The notes beneath the pieces are model-generated. The model ran no database searches and was not told the DNA's origin. It saw only the letters and a program-made list of their open reading frames with translations. DNA of 64,000 nucleotides. Origin: Yes71-27 sp040758635. GTDB lineage: Bacteria; Bacillota; Desulfotomaculia; Desulfotomaculales; Ammonificaceae. The position numbers and the translations under genes are program-made. The stretch lies in NCBI GenBank assembly GCA_040758635.1, contig JBFLVI010000005.1, positions 1-64,000 on the forward strand, read 5' to 3'. Below are positions 63,224 to 64,000 of this stretch, in pieces (the first letter of the stretch is position 1; each line of letters opens with the position of its first letter).

Positions 63224-63936
63224 CAGCCTTCCTCCCCCGTGAGCCGTTTCCAGACCTCGGCGTATGCCTCGGCCACGCCGCCCAGGTCCCGCCGGAAGCG
63301 GTCCTTGTCCATCTTCGCACCCGTTCCCTTGTCCCAGAAGCGGCACGTATCCGGTGAAATCTCATCGGCGAGCAGGATGCGTCCGTCCGCCCGACCGAAC
63401 TCCAGTTTAAAGTCTACCAGAATAATCCCTTTCGCGTCCAGGTACTCCCGCAGTACCTGGTTCACCTTTAAAGCGATCTCCCGCATCTGGTGGAGTTCCT
63501 CTGCCGTGGCCAAACCGAGCGCCACCACGTGCGAGCAGTTGATCATCGGGTCGCCGAGGTCGTCGCGCTTGTAGTAATACTCCACCACGGGCTGGCTGAG
63601 CGGCGTTCCTTCCGGCACCCCGATCCGCTTTGCCAGGCTTCCCGCTGCAATATTCCGGGTAACCACCTCCACGGGGATGATCTCCACCGCCTGCACCAGC
63701 ATCTCCCGGTCGCCCAGCAACCCCCGGTAATGGCTCTCGATACCCGCCCGGGCAAGCAGCTCGAAGAAATGCGCGGAGATTTTGTTGTTCAGCACCCCCT
63801 TGTCGGCAATCGTCCCGCGCTTCTTGCCGTCAAAGGCCGTTGCATCGTCCTTGAACTCGACGATGTAGCAGCCGGGCTCGTCCGTCCGGTAGACCCGTTT
63901 CGCCTTTCCTTCGTGAAGCATGGCGCCGCGCTTCAT
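63223..63936 (-). CDS. purC: Phosphoribosylaminoimidazole-succinocarboxamide synthase
   Basis: PurC joins aspartate to CAIR to give SAICAR. The 237-residue protein from ATG 63936 (MKRGAMLHEGKAKRVYRTDEPG) has FKDDATAFDGKKRGTIADKGVLNN (about 28-51), EVVTRNIAAGSLAKRIGVPEGTPL (about 95-118) and LVDFKLEFGRADGRILLADEISPDT (about 175-199). GGGGG lies 9 nt before this ATG; an earlier in-frame ATG at 63987 has none. Whether the final 64 bases belong to another pur gene cannot be told. Confidence 0.96.
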   Translation of the reverse strand: MKRGAMLHEGKAKRVYRTDEPGCYIVEFKDDATAFDGKKRGTIADKGVLNNKISAHFFELLARAGIESHYRGLLGDREMLVQAVEIIPVEVVTRNIAAGSLAKRIGVPEGTPLSQPVVEYYYKRDDLGDPMINCSHVVALGLATAEELHQMREIALKVNQVLREYLDAKGIILVDFKLEFGRADGRILLADEISPDTCRFWDKGTGAKMDKDRFRRDLGGVAEAYAEVWKRLTGEEG

Positions 63937-64000
63937 TGTTTCAACCCCCAGCCTGATTTTGGGTGCGAAAACCGCGGGGAAACGCATCGTGCGTTAAAGC

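Overview
The window reads as a chromosomal segment of an endospore-forming, flagellated, anaerobic-type Firmicute of fairly high GC content (Moorella/Desulfotomaculum/Ammonifex-like Clostridia; this is an inference from gene content and order, not a species call). Pointers are the Bacillus-style flgM-flgN-flgK-flgL-fliW-csrA-hag order, the sporulation pair ytrH-ytrI, DUF1657 and DUF5320 proteins, a T-box leader, a glmS ribozyme, Amj, and a NifX/MinD-ferredoxin cluster. No rRNA, tRNA, CRISPR array, phage or recognisable transposase was found.

Layout. 1-7.0 kb: a TPR glycosyltransferase (cut by the window edge) and the late flagellar operon on the minus strand, with sigma-28-type promoters before flgM and hag and a CsrA-type hairpin in the hag leader. 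7.2-11.0 kb: cheW-cheA-cheB behind a third sigma-28-type promoter. 11.2-12.8 kb: motA-motB. 13.1-16.0 kb: a MOT1-type molybdate/sulfate transporter, a cyclophilin and ytrH-ytrI. 16.0-22.2 kb is the accessory part: large palindromic repeats, a small membrane protein, satD plus a DUF3307 gene, and an ectoine operon ectA-ectB-ectC whose leader and ectB-ectC gap carry palindromic elements. 22.4-26.0 kb: glmM-glmS, with a glmS ribozyme starting 7 nt after the glmM stop. 26.3-39.9 kb: a branched-chain amino acid supercluster (promoter, T-box, ilvE-ilvD-ilvB-ilvH-ilvC-ilvB2-leuA-leuC-leuD-cimA) that lacks leuB. 40-47.5 kb: two small membrane proteins, recA, ligA, amj and pcrA. 47.8-51.2 kb: DUF5320, DUF1657 and a minus-strand NifX-NifX-MinD-MinD operon. 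51.5-57.5 kb: hisD-C-B-H-A-F-IE without hisG. 57.7-63.9 kb: purC-F-M-H-D without purN, purL or purQ.

The most unusual content is in the gaps. Two families of inverted-repeat elements recur there. Family 1 has ends of the type CCC(A/G)GCACTCAAC...GTTGAGTGC(T/C)GGG (seven copies). The ends are kept, with compensatory changes, while the interiors vary; in one pair of 200-270 bp repeats the two copies differ by exactly the 71-bp palindrome interior. Family 2 has a GAATTC-containing core palindrome flanked by degenerate heptamer arrays whose two arms complement each other within a copy although the heptamer differs between copies (seven copies). One family-2 copy forms the loop of helix P1 of the glmS ribozyme. 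These elements sit inside otherwise compact operons (ilv-leu, his, pur, ect, glm) and are the best candidates here for something undescribed.
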